64,000 bases of DNA from Cohnella luojiensis (GCF_004564235.1 NZ_SOMN01000003.1:62001-126000); one strand, 5' to 3'; shown: positions 1 through 7,580, counted from the stretch's first letter. Translations and numbers: made by a program. Notes: generated from the sequence alone by a model not told the origin.

Positions 1-906
1 ACGTCTCATATGGATACGGTATCGCCCGGTAAAGGAATAAAGCCCCGTCTGGATACGGACGGTTACATCCGCAGTGACGGAACGACGATTCTGGGCGCCG
101 ACGACAAAGCGGGATTAGCCGCGATGTTCGAAGCGTTGCGCGTACTTAAAGAACAAGCGTTGCCTCATGGAGGAATACAATTCGTAATCACCGTAGGCGA
201 GGAATCCGGCTTGCTCGGCTCGCGGTCAATGGACGGTTCGCGATTGCGCGCTAAATTCGGCTATGCCTTGGATTCCAACGGATCCATCGGCGATATTGCG
301 GTTGCCGCGCCGACGAACTCCCGTCAATACATTACAATCCGCGGCAAGGCCGCTCATGCCGGCGTGAATCCCGAGGATGGCATCAGCGCGATCCAGGTTG
401 CTTCCAAGGCGGTATCCCGCATGAAGCTTGGCCGGATCGACAGCGAGACAACGGCGAATATCGGCCGATTCGAAGGCGGCGGCGAAGTGAATATCGTTAC
501 CGATACGATTAAGATTTACGCGGAAGCGCGCAGCCAGGTTCAAGAGAAGATGGACAGCCAAATCGAGTCCATGCGCGAGGCTGTAGAAAGCGCCGCTAAG
601 GAATCTGGCGCGGAATTCGAATTCATCACGACAACGATTTATCCGGCTTATAGTTACGGCGATGACGACGAGGTCGTACAAGTAGCTAAAGCCGCAATCG
701 AAGCAATCGGTCTTACGCCGCATACTTTCGCTTCAGGCGGGGGCAGCGATGCCAATATGTTCAACGGAAACGGCGTTCCGACTGTTAACTTGGCTGTAGG
801 CTATGAGCATATCCATACGACGAAGGAACAGATTAAAGCGGACGATCTCGTGAAAACGGCGAAATTAGTGCTTTCAATTGTGTCTGAAACGCTAAAACGC
901 GGGTAA
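1..906 (+). CDS. M20 family metallopeptidase (PepT-like), 5' end outside window
   Basis: C-terminal 301 residues of a zinc aminopeptidase of the M20 family (PepT / YqjE-like), which removes N-terminal residues from short peptides in the cytoplasm. The reading frame is open from base 1; the first visible codons give T-S-H-M-D-T-V, the M20 metal-ligand motif HxD, so the ATG at 10 is internal and the true start lies upstream. Further ligand and catalytic motifs are ADDKAG (about residue 36), EESG (about 65) and, near the C terminus, GGGSDAN and HTTKEQ, which are typical of the PepT branch. A terminator follows. Exact peptide specificity cannot be told from this fragment. Confidence 0.9.
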   Translation, partial: TSHMDTVSPGKGIKPRLDTDGYIRSDGTTILGADDKAGLAAMFEALRVLKEQALPHGGIQFVITVGEESGLLGSRSMDGSRLRAKFGYALDSNGSIGDIAVAAPTNSRQYITIRGKAAHAGVNPEDGISAIQVASKAVSRMKLGRIDSETTANIGRFEGGGEVNIVTDTIKIYAEARSQVQEKMDSQIESMREAVESAAKESGAEFEFITTTIYPAYSYGDDDEVVQVAKAAIEAIGLTPHTFASGGGSDANMFNGNGVPTVNLAVGYEHIHTTKEQIKADDLVKTAKLVLSIVSETLKRG

Positions 907-921
907 TAGATGGTGTCGCTT

Positions 922-950
922 AAACCTCCGAGCAATCGGGGGTTTTTTGT
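922..950 (+). terminator. Intrinsic terminator of the M20 peptidase gene
   Basis: A 10-bp stem (AAACCTCCGA paired with TCGGGGGTTT, one G-T pair) with a four-base loop runs into a run of T, 16 bases after the peptidase stop codon. Confidence 0.85.
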
Positions 951-1037
951 TGATCATAAATGGTATTTGCAGGAGATTTGATCGAAAGCATTCGGAAGTT
1001 GATCGATATAGTTGCTGCTAATATGAAGAATTCGTCC

Positions 1038-1187
1038 GTATTTGCGTAAGTCAAACTAACCTCGTGCGGGGAGCGGATTCAAGGCGTCGTAGTTTGCTTA
1101 GGTCAAACTAATTGCATTCTGGGAGTATGTTCGAGGCGTCGTAGTTTGCGTAGGTCGAACTAATTGCGTTCTGGGAGTGGGTTTATG
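1038..1187. repeat. Three imperfect tandem repeats of about 51 bp
   Basis: Three direct copies start at 1038, 1089 and 1141. Each opens with GTA-TTTGC or GTAGTTTGC followed by a GTCAAACTAA or GTCGAACTAA block; copies 1 and 2 end in AGGCGTC, and copy 3 is cut short. Copies 2 and 3 are closest to each other. No start codon with a ribosome site lies in the tract, and it sits between two terminators, so it looks non-coding. It occupies most of the 906-1243 gap between genes. Confidence 0.75.
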
Positions 1188-1191
1188 CAGC

Positions 1192-1238
1192 AAAGGAGCT
1201 GTCTCAAAATTTCCACTTTTGAGACAGCTCCTTTTTTA
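1192..1238. terminator. Strong intrinsic terminator, long perfect stem
   Basis: An 18-bp perfect inverted repeat (AAAGGAGCTGTCTCAAAA and its complement) around a 7-base loop, followed by six T on the + strand. It lies directly behind the stop codon of the small minus-strand gene, so it may end transcription from both sides; the T tract is better on the + strand. Confidence 0.85.
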
Positions 1239-1242
1239 GTAT

Positions 1243-1413
1243 CTATTTCAAGAGAACGGTTCCGTTGCCCGATTCGAGGTTAACCGTTGAAAGCAGTTCG
1301 ATTAATGGAGTATTTCCTCCTCGTTTCTTCTGCTCCTGACGCAGAGCGTGACGGACTTCCCACGCTTTGCCGACAAGTTGGAGCTTACGCGGCGTTACGT
1401 ACTTTTTCAACAT
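1243..1413 (-). CDS. Small conserved-looking protein of unknown function (56 aa)
   Basis: A short, basic, soluble 56-residue protein that I do not recognise. It begins MLKKYVTPRK and has a Lys/Arg-rich middle (RQEQKKRG). The ATG at 1413 is chosen over the longer frame (ATG at 1461) because GAGGAGGT lies 7-8 bases before it on the minus strand. No membrane segment, signal peptide or cysteine pair is visible. It is divergent from nudF and ends next to the strong hairpin at 1192-1238. The ribosome site argues it is a real gene; function unknown. Confidence 0.6.
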   Translation of the reverse strand: MLKKYVTPRKLQLVGKAWEVRHALRQEQKKRGGNTPLIELLSTVNLESGNGTVLLK

Positions 1414-1455
1414 CCCAACAACCTCCTCTTCACCGGAAAACTTAGTTACCGGAGC

Positions 1456-1484
1456 TTGCAATCAATCGGACAAGTCTATATCTT
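1456..1484 (+). promoter_or_regulatory. Probable sigma-A promoter of nudF
   Basis: TTGCAA at 1456-1461 and TATCTT at 1479-1484, spaced by 17 bases, about 45 bases before the nudF start. Confidence 0.5.
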
Positions 1485-1528
1485 GAACCTATGCGCATTA
1501 TTTCGATTTCATTCCAGGAGGTTCAAAT

Positions 1529-2098
1529 ATGAGCGAGAATCACGAATCAATTCAGCATCCTTTCTACGAAGAAACGATAGAAAGCAAGCCGATTTTCCAA
1601 GGACGGATCATCTCCCTGCAAGTGGATACGGTCCGCCTGCCGAACGGGGAAACCGCAACAAGGGAAATCGTTCGACATCCGGGAGCCGTTGCCGTAATCG
1701 CCATCGTCGATAACAAAATGCTGGTCGTTGAGCAATTCCGCAAAGCGTTGGAGAAAGCGCAGGTGGAAATTCCAGCGGGTAAATTGGATGCGGGAGAAGA
1801 GCCTGAGGCGGCTGCGTTAAGAGAATTGGAAGAAGAGACGGGTTATCGAGCGCGAAGCATCGTCCATCTTCAGTCGTTCTCCACGTCACCGGGATTCGCG
1901 GAAGAAATCATACATCTGTATTTCACGGACGACCTGGAGCAAGGGGAAGTACATCTGGATGAGGAAGAGTTCCTGACCTGCGAAGCGATAACATTGGATC
2001 AAGCGCTGCAATATATTCAAGACGGCCGAATTTGCGATGCGAAAACATTGCTAGCCGTCTCTGCGTGGCGTATTCGTACGCTTACGGGCTCCTTCTAA
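1529..2098 (+). CDS. nudF: ADP-ribose pyrophosphatase (Nudix hydrolase)
   Basis: Cytoplasmic Nudix hydrolase of 189 residues that splits ADP-ribose into AMP and ribose 5-phosphate, clearing a reactive by-product of NAD turnover. The Nudix box is complete: G at the start of GKLDAGEEPE, then REL-EEETGY (about residues 87-109). The N-terminal strand region (EETIESKPIFQGRIISL) is typical of the ADP-ribose subgroup. Start ATG at 1529 has AGGAGG 8 bases upstream. The stop overlaps the start of the next gene (TAATG), so the two are translationally coupled. The same pairing is found in Bacillus near spoIIM and fur. Confidence 0.92.
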   Translation: MSENHESIQHPFYEETIESKPIFQGRIISLQVDTVRLPNGETATREIVRHPGAVAVIAIVDNKMLVVEQFRKALEKAQVEIPAGKLDAGEEPEAAALRELEEETGYRARSIVHLQSFSTSPGFAEEIIHLYFTDDLEQGEVHLDEEEFLTCEAITLDQALQYIQDGRICDAKTLLAVSAWRIRTLTGSF

Positions 2099-3291
2099 TG
2101 AACGACGACTTACAGCTGGCGCCTTGCTTTGCGGACTTGCATGTCCATATCGGTCGCAGCCAAGATGGGCAGCCTATCAAGATCAGCGGGAGCAAGGATT
2201 TGACCTTCCGCAACATCGCATTGGAAGCTTCGCAACGCAAAGGGATAGAACTTATCGGTATCATCGATTGCCATTCTCCTGCCGTGCAGAAAGATATCAT
2301 GGACTGCTTGAATTCCGGCGAGATGCAAGAAATAGACGGGGGCGGCATTCGCTACCGAGGCACGACGATCTTGCTCGGCATCGAGATGGAAGTTAAGGAA
2401 GAGGGCGGTGGTCCTTATCATCTGCTGGGCTACCTGCCCACCTTGCAGGCGATGCAGGAGTGGACCTCTTGGATGAAACCCCGGGTAACGAATATTAACC
2501 TGAGCTCCCAGCGAATAAGGGTGTCCGCCAGGGAATTGCAGATGGAGCTATTGGTTAGAGGAGGTCTGCTGGTTCCTGCGCACGTGTTCACCCCGCATAG
2601 GGGAATTCTCGGATGTTCAGCCGATCGTCTGGCGGATCGGCTCGATCCGGAAGGTATCGCTGCGGTCGAGCTCGGGTTAAGCGCCGATTCGAACATGGCC
2701 GGATACTTGTCCGAACTGGATCGCTACCCCTTTCTTACAAATTCCGATGCGCATTCGACGGGTATGATCGGCAGAGAGTGTAACGAGATGATGCTGAAGG
2801 AACCTTCCTTCGAGGAGTTTTCTATGGCGCTCAGAGGGCAAGCAGGACGTCATATAATCGCAAATTATGGTCTTCATCCCCAATTGGGGAAATATCATAC
2901 GACCTACTGCAATCGCTGCAAGAAAGCGCTAGACGATGATGACGAGTTTGCCGGTGCATGCACGGCTTGCGGCAATAAGAAGCTAACCCGCGGCGTATCC
3001 GGCCGAATCCGGCAATTGTCAGATCGGAAACAGTCGAAACAGCCAACCGGCCGTCCTCCCTACCGTCCTCAGGTCCCGTTATCTTTCTTCCCCGGCGTCG
3101 GACCAACCGCGCGCGAGCGAATGTTTACTGAAATCGGCACGGAGATGGAGATCCTGCACCGTATTCCGCAAGAGAGAATAGCGGCAGTGGTTGGAGAGAA
3201 AATCGCCGATTCCATCGTCGGCGCGCGAGAGGGCAGAGTTTCATTTGTTCCCGGCAGCGGAGGAAGCTATGGGAGCGTCCTTCAATCATAA
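2098..3291 (+). CDS. Endonuclease Q family protein (PHP domain)
   Basis: A 397-residue PHP-type phosphoesterase related to B. subtilis YqxK and to endonuclease Q, which nicks DNA 5' of deaminated bases and abasic sites. Seen: an N-terminal PHP metal motif (FADLHVH, about residues 12-18), the GMEM-like IEMEVKEE segment, NSDAHS (about 212-217), a four-cysteine zinc finger (CNRC then CTAC, about 278-303), and a helix-hairpin-helix-like C terminus (FFPGVGPTARERM). The ATG at 2098 overlaps the nudF stop; the longer frame from 2032 would run inside nudF and is rejected. Repair activity is inferred from the family. Confidence 0.82.
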   Translation: MNDDLQLAPCFADLHVHIGRSQDGQPIKISGSKDLTFRNIALEASQRKGIELIGIIDCHSPAVQKDIMDCLNSGEMQEIDGGGIRYRGTTILLGIEMEVKEEGGGPYHLLGYLPTLQAMQEWTSWMKPRVTNINLSSQRIRVSARELQMELLVRGGLLVPAHVFTPHRGILGCSADRLADRLDPEGIAAVELGLSADSNMAGYLSELDRYPFLTNSDAHSTGMIGRECNEMMLKEPSFEEFSMALRGQAGRHIIANYGLHPQLGKYHTTYCNRCKKALDDDDEFAGACTACGNKKLTRGVSGRIRQLSDRKQSKQPTGRPPYRPQVPLSFFPGVGPTARERMFTEIGTEMEILHRIPQERIAAVVGEKIADSIVGAREGRVSFVPGSGGSYGSVLQS

Positions 3292-3314
3292 ACCCGTCTT
3301 GTCCATCATAAACA
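3286..3314 (+). promoter_or_regulatory. Candidate sigma-E promoter of spoIIM
   Basis: TCATAAA at 3286-3292 and CATAAACA at 3307-3314, spaced by 14 bases, approach the sigma-E consensus (KMATATT, 14, CATACAMT), with 5 of 7 and 6 of 8 matches. spoIIM is a sigma-E gene in B. subtilis. The -35 element overlaps the end of the preceding gene. Confidence 0.5.
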
Positions 3315-3331
3315 TAGGCACGAGGTAATAT

Positions 3332-4015
3332 GTGACTGGCGGACAAGGGGGGGCGCGGGTGAACTTTAGGCTATGGAACCTGTCGGCGCGCGATAATGTG
3401 AATTTATACGTATTCGTGGGTGTCCTTCTCGTAGTCGGAGCGATATTCGGCGCGCTGCTTGTCAATGCGTTGACGTTAGAGCAGCAACAGGAGCTGGCGG
3501 ATGAGATCGGCGTTTATATGACAACCGTTAAGGAATCTCAGTCCGTAGCTCCAATGACGACATTATGGGAAAGCTTCTGGTTTTATGGAAAATGGTTGAT
3601 GTTGATTTGGTTTTTAGGCTTATCCGTCATCGGACTTCCGCTCGTTCTCGTGCTTGATTTCCTGAAAGGCGTGCTAATTGGATTCGCAGTCGCTCTATTG
3701 GCCCAGCAGCTAGCATGGAAAGGGGTATTCTTCTTCCTTGTCGCGACTGCGCCCCAGAATGCGATCGTCATCCCCGCGCTTATGATCGCTAGCATTTCAG
3801 CTGCTAGGTTTGCTTATTTTGTCGTGAGAGAGAGGTTGTTTCGCCGCAAGGGGCAACTGCTCCCTCCCTTTCTCGCGCATACGGCCGTAACGGGGCTCAT
3901 GCTGATCATGATAGGCGTGGCATCTTCCTATGAAGCTTTCCTGTCTCCTCTAATCCTAGAGCGCGTAACTCCGACGATCGTGACCGATGATATCTCTATC
4001 CATTCTTCTAATTGA
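3332..4015 (+). CDS. spoIIM: Stage II sporulation protein M
   Basis: Polytopic membrane protein of 227 residues. SpoIIM works with SpoIID and SpoIIP in the mother cell to thin septal peptidoglycan and drive engulfment of the forespore. Seen: an N-terminal membrane segment (about residues 24-46), then several more (about 85-165 and 190-208) and a short polar C terminus, matching the SpoIIM/DUF95 plan. The GTG at 3332 follows GAGGT by 5 bases; a second GTG at 3359 follows AAGGGGGGG and is equally possible, giving 218 residues. It lies just before fur, as in Bacillus. Confidence 0.88.
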   Translation: MTGGQGGARVNFRLWNLSARDNVNLYVFVGVLLVVGAIFGALLVNALTLEQQQELADEIGVYMTTVKESQSVAPMTTLWESFWFYGKWLMLIWFLGLSVIGLPLVLVLDFLKGVLIGFAVALLAQQLAWKGVFFFLVATAPQNAIVIPALMIASISAARFAYFVVRERLFRRKGQLLPPFLAHTAVTGLMLIMIGVASSYEAFLSPLILERVTPTIVTDDISIHSSN

Positions 4016-4026
4016 TGATATGAGGT

Positions 4027-4056
4027 TTGACTTATCGAATAGGCTCATCCTATAAT
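4027..4056 (+). promoter_or_regulatory. Sigma-A promoter of fur
   Basis: TTGACT at 4027-4032 and a perfect TATAAT at 4051-4056, spaced by 18 bases, 36 bases before the fur start. Confidence 0.75.
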
Positions 4057-4091
4057 AGAAGGAAGTGCACCAGCGACCGGAGGGGGAAACC

Positions 4092-4556
4092 ATGGAAGCC
4101 CGCATCGAAAAAATCAAACAACAACTGCAATCTCAGGGCTACAAACTGACCCCGCAAAGGGAAGCCACGGTTCGCGTACTCCTGGAGAACGAAGAGGATC
4201 ACCTTAGCGCGGAAGATGTGTTTATGCTCGTTAAGGATAAGGCTCCCGAGATCGGCCTTGCGACCGTATATCGGACATTAGAGCTGCTTAGCGAAATGCA
4301 TGTCGTCGAGAAGATGAATTTCGGAGACGGCGTTGCCCGTTACGATCTGCGCACGGATAGCAACAAACATCATCATCATCATCTTATCTGCGTGAAATGC
4401 GGATCTATGACGGAGATTATGGAAGATTGGCTCGGTCCGCTAGAAGAGAGGTTGGAGAGGGATTACGGTTTTACCGTGCTGGATCATCGTCTGGATTTCC
4501 AAGGAATCTGCTCGAAGTGTCAATCCAACTCTCCGAATGAAACCGATAAAGAATAA
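4092..4556 (+). CDS. fur: Fur family transcriptional regulator
   Basis: Metal-dependent repressor of 154 residues, most likely the ferric uptake regulator judging by synteny (spoIIM-fur-...-xerD). It has an N-terminal winged helix (GYKLTPQREA; LATVYRTLELL) and a C-terminal metal-binding dimer domain with a His-rich stretch (HHHHHLICVKCG) and a second CxxC (CSKC) for the structural zinc. The ATG at 4092 is preceded by GGAGGGGG; the longer frame from 4065 has no ribosome site. Among Fur paralogues (Fur, Zur, PerR) Fur is favoured by position only. It ends at a bidirectional hairpin. Confidence 0.85.
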   Translation: MEARIEKIKQQLQSQGYKLTPQREATVRVLLENEEDHLSAEDVFMLVKDKAPEIGLATVYRTLELLSEMHVVEKMNFGDGVARYDLRTDSNKHHHHHLICVKCGSMTEIMEDWLGPLEERLERDYGFTVLDHRLDFQGICSKCQSNSPNETDKE

Positions 4557-4572
4557 AATTGGAAAAATGATT

Positions 4573-4612
4573 AGAGGCTATTCCGAAGTCAACTTCGGGA
4601 TAGCCTCTATTT
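4573..4612. terminator. Bidirectional terminator between fur and a peroxidase gene
   Basis: A 17-bp stem (AGAGGCTATTCCGAAGT with its near-perfect complement) around a 2-base turn between two converging genes. Confidence 0.8.
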
Positions 4613-4617
4613 GATTG

Positions 4618-5103
4618 TTAACGTTGTTGGAGCAGCTTCCGAATTTGGCCTTCGATCTTCTCCGGTGTATCGGTCGGAGAGAAACGCTTGACCACCTTGC
4701 CGTTCCGGTCGACGAGGAACTTCGTGAAATTCCATTTAATGCTCTTAAGGCCGAAGAAACCCGGAGCGGCCTTCGTGAGTTGCTTATAGAGCGGGTGAAT
4801 GCCGCTGCCCTTGACATCGATCTTCGCGTATAGGGGGAAAGTTACCCCATGATTGATCTGGCAATGCTCGGCGAGCGATTCCCCTTCCAGCGGCTCCTGG
4901 TTAGCGAATTGGTTGCTGGGGAAACCAAGCACGGCCAGGCCGTGGTCGGAATATGTCTCATGCAGTCGCTGCAGACCCTTGAATTGCGGTGCGAATCCGC
5001 ATTTGCTAGCCGTATTCACGATGAGCATAACCTTGCCCTCGTACTCGCTTAAATCCATAGAATCGCCTCGATTTGATTTAACTTGAATGTCGTATAAAGA
5101 CAT
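4618..5103 (-). CDS. Glutathione peroxidase family thiol peroxidase (copy 1)
   Basis: A 161-residue cytoplasmic peroxidase of the GPx fold, close to B. subtilis BsaA. Members of this bacterial group usually reduce organic and lipid hydroperoxides with thioredoxin. Seen: peroxidatic Cys in NTASKCGFAP (about residue 35), the Gln motif GFPSNQF (about 61-67), a later Cys in EHCQINHG as possible resolving residue, and the catalytic Trp in IKWNFTKF. The cysteine found at FPCNQF in copy 2 is Ser here. It is divergent from ohrR and its -10 box is covered by an OhrR-type operator, so peroxide induction is likely. Confidence 0.88.
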   Translation of the reverse strand: MSLYDIQVKSNRGDSMDLSEYEGKVMLIVNTASKCGFAPQFKGLQRLHETYSDHGLAVLGFPSNQFANQEPLEGESLAEHCQINHGVTFPLYAKIDVKGSGIHPLYKQLTKAAPGFFGLKSIKWNFTKFLVDRNGKVVKRFSPTDTPEKIEGQIRKLLQQR

Positions 5104-5153
5104 CGGATATACGCCTCCTAATGGTTGTGGGAATAAAATCGAATGATTTCATT

Positions 5154-5177
5154 AAACTAAATTGTATACAACTAAAA
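5154..5177. promoter_or_regulatory. OhrR-type operator 1 over the peroxidase promoter
   Basis: The palindrome TTGTATACAA (5162-5171) sits in an AT-rich frame resembling the OhrR box known upstream of B. subtilis ohrA. It covers the -10 box (TACAAT, minus strand, 5166-5161) of the minus-strand peroxidase promoter, whose -35 is TTGACT at 5188-5183 with a 16-base spacer. Binding here would block the polymerase. Confidence 0.75.
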
Positions 5178-5192
5178 CGAAAAGTCAAGCCT

Positions 5193-5222
5193 TTGACAGT
5201 CGGGGCGCGTGAATGTTATAGT
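5193..5222 (+). promoter_or_regulatory. Sigma-A promoter of ohrR
   Basis: A perfect TTGACA at 5193-5198 and TATAGT at 5217-5222 with an 18-base spacer, 63 bases before the ohrR start. Confidence 0.7.
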
Positions 5223-5228
5223 AAAGGC

Positions 5229-5250
5229 TATTAAATTGTATACAATCTAT
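5229..5250. promoter_or_regulatory. OhrR-type operator 2 downstream of the ohrR promoter
   Basis: A second exact TTGTATACAA (5236-5245), flanked by TATTAAA and TCTATTT, placed around the expected start of transcription of ohrR. Its centre is 74 bases from that of operator 1. It implies autoregulation. Confidence 0.75.
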
Positions 5251-5284
5251 TTGCTTCGGCATGGACGAAGGAAAGGAGGCGCAA

Positions 5285-5728
5285 ATGGATACCGATTCGG
5301 TATTGAAATTAGATAATCAGCTTTGTTTCGCGGTATATGCCTGTTCCAGAGAATTCACGAAGCTCTACCATCCTCTTCTGAAAGAGCTCGGACTTACCTA
5401 TACCCAATATATTACGCTGTTAGTCCTGTGGGAAGAGGATCGGATGTCGGTTAAAAAGCTAGGCGAGAGGCTATATTTGGATTCCGGAACTTTAACTCCA
5501 TTGCTGAAGAAACTCGAGAATATGGGGCTGCTGACACGGGTAAGGGATAAGCAAGACGAACGGAGCGTTATCATCGCATTGACCGAGCAAGGCGCGAGGC
5601 TAAAGGAGCGGGCAATTGAAATTCCAGAGAAGCTATTTTGCCAGGCAGGGATTTCCCCGAAAGAAGCCGAAGCGTTGCGCGCGCAAATTACGGATATGTT
5701 AAAGAAAGTACAGAAGTTGCCTTTATAA
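5285..5728 (+). CDS. ohrR: Organic peroxide sensor / repressor of the OhrR (MarR) family
   Basis: A 147-residue winged-helix repressor that senses organic hydroperoxides by cysteine oxidation and then leaves DNA. The alignment with B. subtilis OhrR is clear by eye: DNQLCFAVYACSRE, LYLDSGTLTPLLK, DERSVIIALTEQG. The sensing Cys is C14; C20 and C119 are extra. The 105-residue gap between C14 and C119 equals that between the sensing and resolving Cys of Xanthomonas OhrR (C22 and C127), so a two-cysteine mechanism is possible. Start ATG 5285 has AAAGGAGG upstream; the frame from 5261 lacks a site. Downstream, 33 bases away, lies a peroxidase gene; no ohr gene is visible. Confidence 0.9.
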   Translation: MDTDSVLKLDNQLCFAVYACSREFTKLYHPLLKELGLTYTQYITLLVLWEEDRMSVKKLGERLYLDSGTLTPLLKKLENMGLLTRVRDKQDERSVIIALTEQGARLKERAIEIPEKLFCQAGISPKEAEALRAQITDMLKKVQKLPL

Positions 5729-5761
5729 TCGATTCAGAAATCACTTGGGAGGTAAAATTAA

Positions 5762-6226
5762 ATGTCTATCCACTCATTCTCTACCCGTAAACCTAACGGC
5801 GAAACCGTGGAATTAAGCAGCTACAAGGATAAGGTGATTCTCTTCGTCAACACGGCCAGCGAGTGCGGATTTACTCCGCAGTTTACCGATCTCCAAGGCC
5901 TGTACGAGACTTATGGGAACAAGGGGCTTGTCGTGCTCGGGTTTCCTTGCAATCAATTCGGAGGACAGGAGCCTGGTACGTCCTCGGAGGTAGAGTCCTT
6001 CTGCAGCTTGAATTTCGGAGTCACTTTCCCGATCTTCGAGAAGGTGGACGTGAATGGCCCGAATGCCGATCCGATCTTTCAGTACTTAAAAGAGCAGACC
6101 GGCGGAGAGATCAAGTGGAATTTCACCAAATTTCTCGTAGATCGCCAAGGACGTGTCGTAAAGCAATACGATTCATCCGTGAAGCCTCTTGAAATCGCGC
6201 CTGAAATCGAGAAGTTGTTGGATTAA
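5762..6226 (+). CDS. Glutathione peroxidase family thiol peroxidase (copy 2)
   Basis: A 154-residue GPx-fold peroxidase. Seen: peroxidatic Cys in NTASECGFTP (about residue 37), GFPCNQFGGQEP (about 60-72) with the extra Cys that copy 1 lacks, a resolving-type Cys in ESFCSLNFG, and IKWNFTKFLVD with the catalytic Trp. This cysteine set is that of thioredoxin-dependent members. AGGAGG-like GGGAGGT precedes the ATG. It follows ohrR at 33 bases and is probably in the same transcript, so both peroxidases appear to answer to OhrR. Confidence 0.9.
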   Translation: MSIHSFSTRKPNGETVELSSYKDKVILFVNTASECGFTPQFTDLQGLYETYGNKGLVVLGFPCNQFGGQEPGTSSEVESFCSLNFGVTFPIFEKVDVNGPNADPIFQYLKEQTGGEIKWNFTKFLVDRQGRVVKQYDSSVKPLEIAPEIEKLLD

Positions 6227-6229
6227 AAT

Positions 6230-6262
6230 AGAAAGAGGGAGATCCGCTGGACCTCCCTCTAT
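6230..6262. terminator. Hairpin between converging peroxidase and subtilase genes
   Basis: AGAGGGAG (6234-6241) pairs with CTCCCTCT (6253-6260), with an inner TCC/GGA. On the minus strand it is followed by a T-rich TTTCTATTTTA, so it best serves the subtilase gene; on the + strand the T tract is poor. Confidence 0.65.
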
Positions 6263-6308
6263 CCTACATATACCCAGACAATGTCAGCGGTATTTGCGTA
6301 GTGTGCAA

Positions 6309-7430
6309 TTAGAGGGTACGCGCCGCTGGAGCGATCTGCAGCAATCCGCTGCCGGCAGCGTTAATGCCCCCGGGAATGGGTAGAGCTGCCTTCTTAAGCT
6401 TGCGGCTTACGTTCGCAGCGCTTAAGTCGCGTTTAATACCTCGAAGGAGGGCGGCTGCTCCGGTTACATGGGGCGTAGACATCGATGTGCCGGATTCTCT
6501 CCGGTAAGTTCCTCTAAGCCATGTCGATAAAATATTGACCCCTGGGGCAGCAAGGTCGATTCCGCGCCCGCGGCTGGAGAAGGAAGCGATTCGATTGCCG
6601 CGTGTCGTCGCCGCTACCGCGATCGTTTCCGGATAACGGGCGGGAGCATCGATTTGCTTGAGCAGCGTCCCGCTGTTCCCGACCGACGCTACGATCACTG
6701 CGCCCCTCCTTCGTGCACGCCGGACGGCATCCCTCAACAGCTTGCTCTCGCCGGTCAAGCCGAAGCTCATGTTCATGATTCGGATCCCGCGAGACAGACT
6801 CCAATCGATGCCCTCGACGATATCGGAGATGAAGCCCGTGCCTGAAGCATTCAGCACCTTCACGGCATACAGCTTGACTTTAGGAGCGACACCGAATATT
6901 CTAATTTTGCCCGTCGCGGCAGCAATTCCTGCGACATGGGTACCATGGCCATTGTCATCCGAGAATGACTTGCCGTTAATGGTGTTCACACCGCCGGCGA
7001 TTTTCAAATCCGGATGACGGGCAATGCCGGTGTCGAGGATCGCGACCTTAATGCCTTTGCCGAAATTTGCGGCAGGCCAAACAGGAGGCGCTTTGACCCG
7101 TACTACGTTCCACGGAAATCGGGCTTTATTGACGAGTTTCGCGCGCGCTGTGCTTGTCTGCATTCCGTGTGCGCTAACTTTACGATCCTTCTCCACGAAA
7201 GCAACGCTTGGATGCGAGCGCAGCCGGTTCCAACTGATTCTCCGATCTGAGTGACAGCACAATAGCCGCACGGAGTCCAGGGCTTTGACCGGCGTGATTC
7301 CGGCGGCGGATAACTGCTTTAGACAACTTCGATAATCGGCAGCGCGATGAAAGACGATGTTTCTTCGTTCGGTTTGCGGGGAAGGCTTGTTCTTGACCGA
7401 GCGGTTTAGTCGCATAACCAATGAGTTCAT
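6309..7430 (-). CDS. Subtilisin-like serine protease (S8), no signal peptide seen
   Basis: A 373-residue peptidase of family S8. Catalytic triad: Asp133 (AILDTG), His162 (NGHGTHVAG), Ser316 (GTSMSTPHV); oxyanion Asn252 (SVGNSG). Residues about 20-85 look like an I9-type propeptide (ending AFVEKDRKVS). The start at 7430 is preceded by AGGAGG 6 bases away on the minus strand; the longer frame to 7532 is not supported. The short N terminus (MNSLVMRLNRSVKNK) is basic and not a clear signal peptide, so it may act inside the cell or leave by another route. The protein is rich in Arg. It sits between a peroxidase and ald, an insertion relative to Bacillus. Confidence 0.88.
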   Translation of the reverse strand: MNSLVMRLNRSVKNKPSPQTERRNIVFHRAADYRSCLKQLSAAGITPVKALDSVRLLCCHSDRRISWNRLRSHPSVAFVEKDRKVSAHGMQTSTARAKLVNKARFPWNVVRVKAPPVWPAANFGKGIKVAILDTGIARHPDLKIAGGVNTINGKSFSDDNGHGTHVAGIAAATGKIRIFGVAPKVKLYAVKVLNASGTGFISDIVEGIDWSLSRGIRIMNMSFGLTGESKLLRDAVRRARRRGAVIVASVGNSGTLLKQIDAPARYPETIAVAATTRGNRIASFSSRGRGIDLAAPGVNILSTWLRGTYRRESGTSMSTPHVTGAAALLRGIKRDLSAANVSRKLKKAALPIPGGINAAGSGLLQIAPAARTL

Positions 7431-7580
7431 CGATGTCCTCCTGGGCGGGTCTTGGCCGTATTCTGTTGTAAAGTATGGGAGATTCGGGCAGATGGTGCAT
7501 AAGCGGAATATCAAGCATAGTTTTTTGCGCAAGGGAGAATGTAAGGAAGACAGTAAGCAGGATGGCGGGAGGAATATACC

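Noticed and set aside
1038..1187. Short direct repeats considered as a CRISPR array
   Set aside because: The copies are abutting and diverged, with no unique spacers of constant length and no cas genes nearby.
2032..2097. Upstream extension of the endonuclease Q-type gene
   Set aside because: The added 22 codons lie within nudF in another frame, and a coupled ATG exists at 2098.
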